The translations under genes were made by a program, and so were the position numbers. A stretch of DNA of 6,950 nucleotides. Origin: an uncultured Planctomycetaceae bacterium (GTDB lineage: Bacteria > Planctomycetota > Planctomycetia > Pirellulales > Pirellulaceae). Below, piece after piece: positions 6,794-6,950 of the stretch. Positions within the stretch are counted from its first letter, which is position 1; the number at the start of each line of letters is the position of its first letter. The notes below the pieces were generated by a model that was not told where the DNA came from, made no database searches, and saw nothing but the letters and a program-made list of their open reading frames with translations. The stretch covers positions 1 through 6,950 of the forward strand of contig CAIYOB010001287.1 of NCBI GenBank assembly GCA_903927685.1, in the 5' to 3' direction.

Positions 6794-6950
6794 GGCAATC
6801 CGCTCGTTTTATGGGTGGGGTTCGAGTGCCCGGGGCCGAGCCGCGAGGGACGAGTGGCGAGCCCCCGGTTCTCGCCACTGGGGCGCGCTGCACTCGACTC
6901 CAGGCATCCCGACATTTAGCCTTGACGGAGCACTAGCTTACCATAACTCC
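6794..6950. other. Non-coding region upstream of the glycosyltransferase operon
   Basis: No credible gene lies here. Besides the nested palindrome, the last 40 bases or so (6911-6950) are visibly richer in A+T than the genes, which suits a promoter region for the - strand operon and perhaps for a gene beyond the right edge. I could not find a convincing pair of -35 and -10 boxes. A TTGACG on the + strand at 6922-6927 has no good partner within the usual spacing. Confidence 0.4.
6822..6897. repeat. Nested palindrome, possible REP-like or miniature element
   Basis: The outer arms TCGAGTGC (6822-6829) and GCACTCGA (6890-6897) are perfect 8-bp inverted repeats. Inside them AGTGGCGAG (6853-6861) and CTCGCCACT (6871-6879) form a perfect 9-bp stem with a 9-nt loop. 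The whole lies in the leader of the - strand glycosyltransferase operon, ending about 29 bp before its start codon. It may act as an RNA structure in that leader, or be an interspersed intergenic repeat. No transposase or target-site duplication is seen, and there is no T-run, so an intrinsic terminator is unlikely. Confidence 0.65.

Noticed and set aside
5891..6919. Long + strand open frame of 342 codons antisense to the family 2 glycosyltransferase
   Set aside because: It is rich in Gln, Arg, Pro and Ala with no recognisable domain, and lies opposite a gene with complete GT2 motifs. This is the expected open antisense frame of GC-rich coding DNA.

Overview
The window is GC-rich (by eye about two thirds G+C) bacterial chromosomal DNA with five complete protein genes. 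They form two convergent blocks that meet at about 2845-2889. Long GT-C-like membrane proteins, few clear Shine-Dalgarno sites, a GC-rich tandem repeat and an MBOAT gene followed by an SGNH gene all fit a planctomycete, possibly of the Pirellulales. That assignment is an inference from gene style, since no rRNA or marker gene is present.

Layout: 1-184 is a non-coding leader carrying four tandem 24-bp repeats (16-111). On the + strand, 185-1636 encodes an AlgI-type membrane-bound O-acyltransferase (MBOAT) and 1678-2844 encodes a membrane-anchored SGNH/GDSL-fold protein. Together they resemble the two-part export and transfer systems that O-acetylate extracytoplasmic polysaccharides, such as AlgI with AlgJ/AlgX, or DltB with DltD. 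On the - strand, reading from the right, 6793-5840 encodes a DPM1/GtrB-like family 2 glycosyltransferase with two C-terminal membrane helices. It is followed by 5843-4245 and 4248-2890, two different multi-pass proteins that look like GT-C glycosyltransferases of the GT39/ArnT kind. These three genes overlap by 4 bp at each junction (ATGA, then GTGA) and are almost certainly one translationally coupled operon. The right edge (6794-6950) is non-coding and holds a nested palindrome upstream of that operon.

Proposed joint role (inference): the family 2 enzyme charges a polyprenyl phosphate with a sugar on the cytoplasmic face, the two GT-C-like proteins transfer lipid-linked sugars on the outer face, and the MBOAT/SGNH pair may acylate the resulting or another envelope glycan. 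The two blocks face each other, so a shared pathway is suggested only by proximity. I found no CRISPR array, tRNA, rRNA, transposase, phage gene or defence system. The content is recognisable envelope-glycan machinery, with the least described parts being the 532-residue GT-C-like protein and the two repeat structures.
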